DNA of 64,000 nucleotides from JBBDWK01 sp040902885 (lineage in GTDB: Bacteria > Acidobacteriota > Terriglobia > Bryobacterales > Bryobacteraceae). The position numbers and the translations under genes are program-made. The notes under the pieces were generated by a model, which made no database searches, was not told the DNA's origin, and worked only from the letters and a program-made list of their open reading frames with translations. Location: the NCBI GenBank assembly GCA_040902885.1, contig JBBDWK010000042.1, forward strand, positions 62,001-126,000, given 5' to 3'. Positions 62,833 through 64,000 of this stretch are shown here, in pieces; the stretch's first letter is position 1, and every line of letters starts with the position of its first letter.

Positions 62833-64000
62833 AGGTTTCCACCGCGTAAGATCGTGAAGCCGGAAGTCGTTCCCGGGGTGCGCCCGAACAGGACAGTGCA
62901 AAGGCGTTGCAGAACCTCGATCACGGGCCGGGCCGGCTCTTCGCATCTGCCGCTGACCGGCAGGAACCAGACGAGATTGTCTTCCATCACAAAGTAGTCC
63001 GGGTTTCCGTGGTTCCTGCAGCCAAAGACGGCCAGGCAGTGAGTGAGTTGATTGCCGGCGCACGCCGTCAACATCCCGGCCATCGCGGCCAGGGAGATCT
63101 CGGTCGCCTCCAGCGTCTCAGCGACGCGATTGACCGAAACATCCAAGGTGGCGCCAATCGCCATCACGTGCGACAGCGCGGATCTCTCCCGGCTGCGCGC
63201 CGCGAACTGATTGCCGCCAGCGAAAATATGGTCGGTCGAGAACAGAAAGGCGCCGAAACCTCCGAGAGGCGGATTGCTCGTGCCGTTGGTTGTGACTTGG
63301 TTGCCGCTGAAACACAGCGCGCCTCCGTCGCCGTCCGGGAACTCTTGAGCCCGTCCGTTCAAGAACTCCACGGAGCCCGCCGGCTGGAGCCATCTGGCGG
63401 GATTTGGCTCGCCCAGAGGAAGGTCGACGGCCTCCGACGGTTTTCCGGCCGAGGAGGCGAACACCGCTGGACCCAGGATGCGTCCAGCCTGGCCATGCGC
63501 GTGGAAGTGATTGGCGGTGATCCGGCAGGCGCCTTGCGACACCACGAAAGCGGCCACGGCGTCGGGCTGATCGACTACGTTTCGCCGGAGATGGATATTG
63601 CGCGGACCGGTCAGGTTCACGTCGCCGGGATCGGGAGACGCAATAACGATGCCTCCCTGGAATCGCGGGCCGAGGGTTCCACCCTGGCCGGGAAGGGGGG
63701 TAACCGGCTGCGTGGGAACTACAGCGCCGTTGCGGCGAATGCGGTTCGCGACGACAGAAACATGCTCGCCCTGCGCCACGCAAATGCCGCAAACGGGCAG
63801 ATTCCGTCCGGCTCCGTTCCCATCGATGAGGTTTCCGCGAATCGTGGTCCGGATCGCCTCGGACAGCACGATTCCCCCGAACGCCGTGCGCTCGCCGTCG
63901 TTCTGCGTGAGCTGGCGGGCGTTGTCGAGGATGCGATTGTCCGCAATCACCAGATTGATGACTGCGAACGTTGTGCGGCGGAAGCAAAGGGGCGGCCGGG
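62829..64000 (-). CDS. Right-handed beta-helix protein, partial
   Basis: At least 390 residues; the frame stays open to the right edge so the start is missing. Rungs such as IADNRILDNARQLTQNDGER, TIRGNLIDGNGAGRN, ICVAQGEHVSVVANRIRRNG and ALCFSGNQVTTNGTSN mark a beta helix. Its stop overlaps the DUF6519-type start by 4 bp, so both belong to one transcript. It is probably a sister of that protein's C-terminal half. Confidence 0.8.
   Translation of the reverse strand, partial: RPPLCFRRTTFAVINLVIADNRILDNARQLTQNDGERTAFGGIVLSEAIRTTIRGNLIDGNGAGRNLPVCGICVAQGEHVSVVANRIRRNGAVVPTQPVTPLPGQGGTLGPRFQGGIVIASPDPGDVNLTGPRNIHLRRNVVDQPDAVAAFVVSQGACRITANHFHAHGQAGRILGPAVFASSAGKPSEAVDLPLGEPNPARWLQPAGSVEFLNGRAQEFPDGDGGALCFSGNQVTTNGTSNPPLGGFGAFLFSTDHIFAGGNQFAARSRERSALSHVMAIGATLDVSVNRVAETLEATEISLAAMAGMLTACAGNQLTHCLAVFGCRNHGNPDYFVMEDNLVWFLPVSGRCEEPARPVIEVLQRLCTVLFGRTPGTTSGFTILRGGNL

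Noticed and set aside
1..64000. tRNA, rRNA, integrase, insertion sequence or CRISPR genes
   Set aside because: Searched by eye on both strands; no cloverleaf, transposase DDE or integrase motifs, or regular repeat-spacer units were found.

Overview
The window is high-GC bacterial DNA that reads like an Acidobacteriota genome, probably of the Solibacter/Bryobacter type. This is inferred from gene content only: Oar-type TonB receptors with a carboxypeptidase-regulatory-like N-terminus, paired DUF1549/DUF1553 and DUF1501 genes, Cys-type sulfatases, and dispersed palindromic repeats. No rRNA, tRNA or CRISPR array was seen.

Layout. 1-538: 3' end of an Oar-type receptor. 552-3108: a type II restriction-modification operon (C5 methyltransferase, unassigned endonuclease, Vsr) behind a near-consensus promoter. 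3215-6240: rpoN-hpf-rapZ housekeeping cluster without ptsN. 6447-11311: a tight five-gene operon of four exported proteins plus a membrane-anchored TIR protein, divergent across 65 bp from an exported caspase-fold protease with TPR-like repeats (11377-13608). This is the first candidate for an undescribed system. 13818-18010: NhaA antiporter, sulfatase, ankyrin protein, HAD phosphatase. 18126-21323: complete Oar-type receptor. 21332-23386: a small island with a frameshifted PIN toxin and intact antitoxin, a RelE/Xre toxin-antitoxin pair, and a DUF6526-like gene whose 3' end recurs as a decayed copy on the other side of the RelE/Xre pair. 23460-30074: LolA-like protein, a Tat-type exported protein, a Yip1 membrane protein, an acyl-CoA dehydrogenase/PhnD-like pair behind a structured leader, and a YdjC-type deacetylase. 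30136-32814: MlaE-MlaF-MlaD lipid transport operon whose ATPase has Ser in place of the Walker B glutamate. 32935-40519: P1 peptidase, sulfatase, cupin, esterase, CBM9-like protein and two tandem phosphohexomutases. 40875-49941: two convergent DUF1549/DUF1553-DUF1501 pairs. 49987-51222: enolase-superfamily enzyme.

51378-64000 is the second candidate: a locus that looks like the accessory end of an extracellular contractile injection system (eCIS) cluster. It holds a 1889-residue protein with two DUF4157 (HExxH-type) modules and a long hydrophobic region, a small downstream gene that could be its partner, a GNAT protein, a small coiled-coil protein, a DUF6519-type beta-helix protein and a second beta-helix protein that runs off the window. 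No sheath, tube, baseplate or AAA+ gene is visible, so the machine itself, if present, lies beyond base 64000.

Functions are assigned by reading motifs in the translations. No database search or structure prediction was run, and start sites are chosen from motifs, overlaps and ribosome binding sites.
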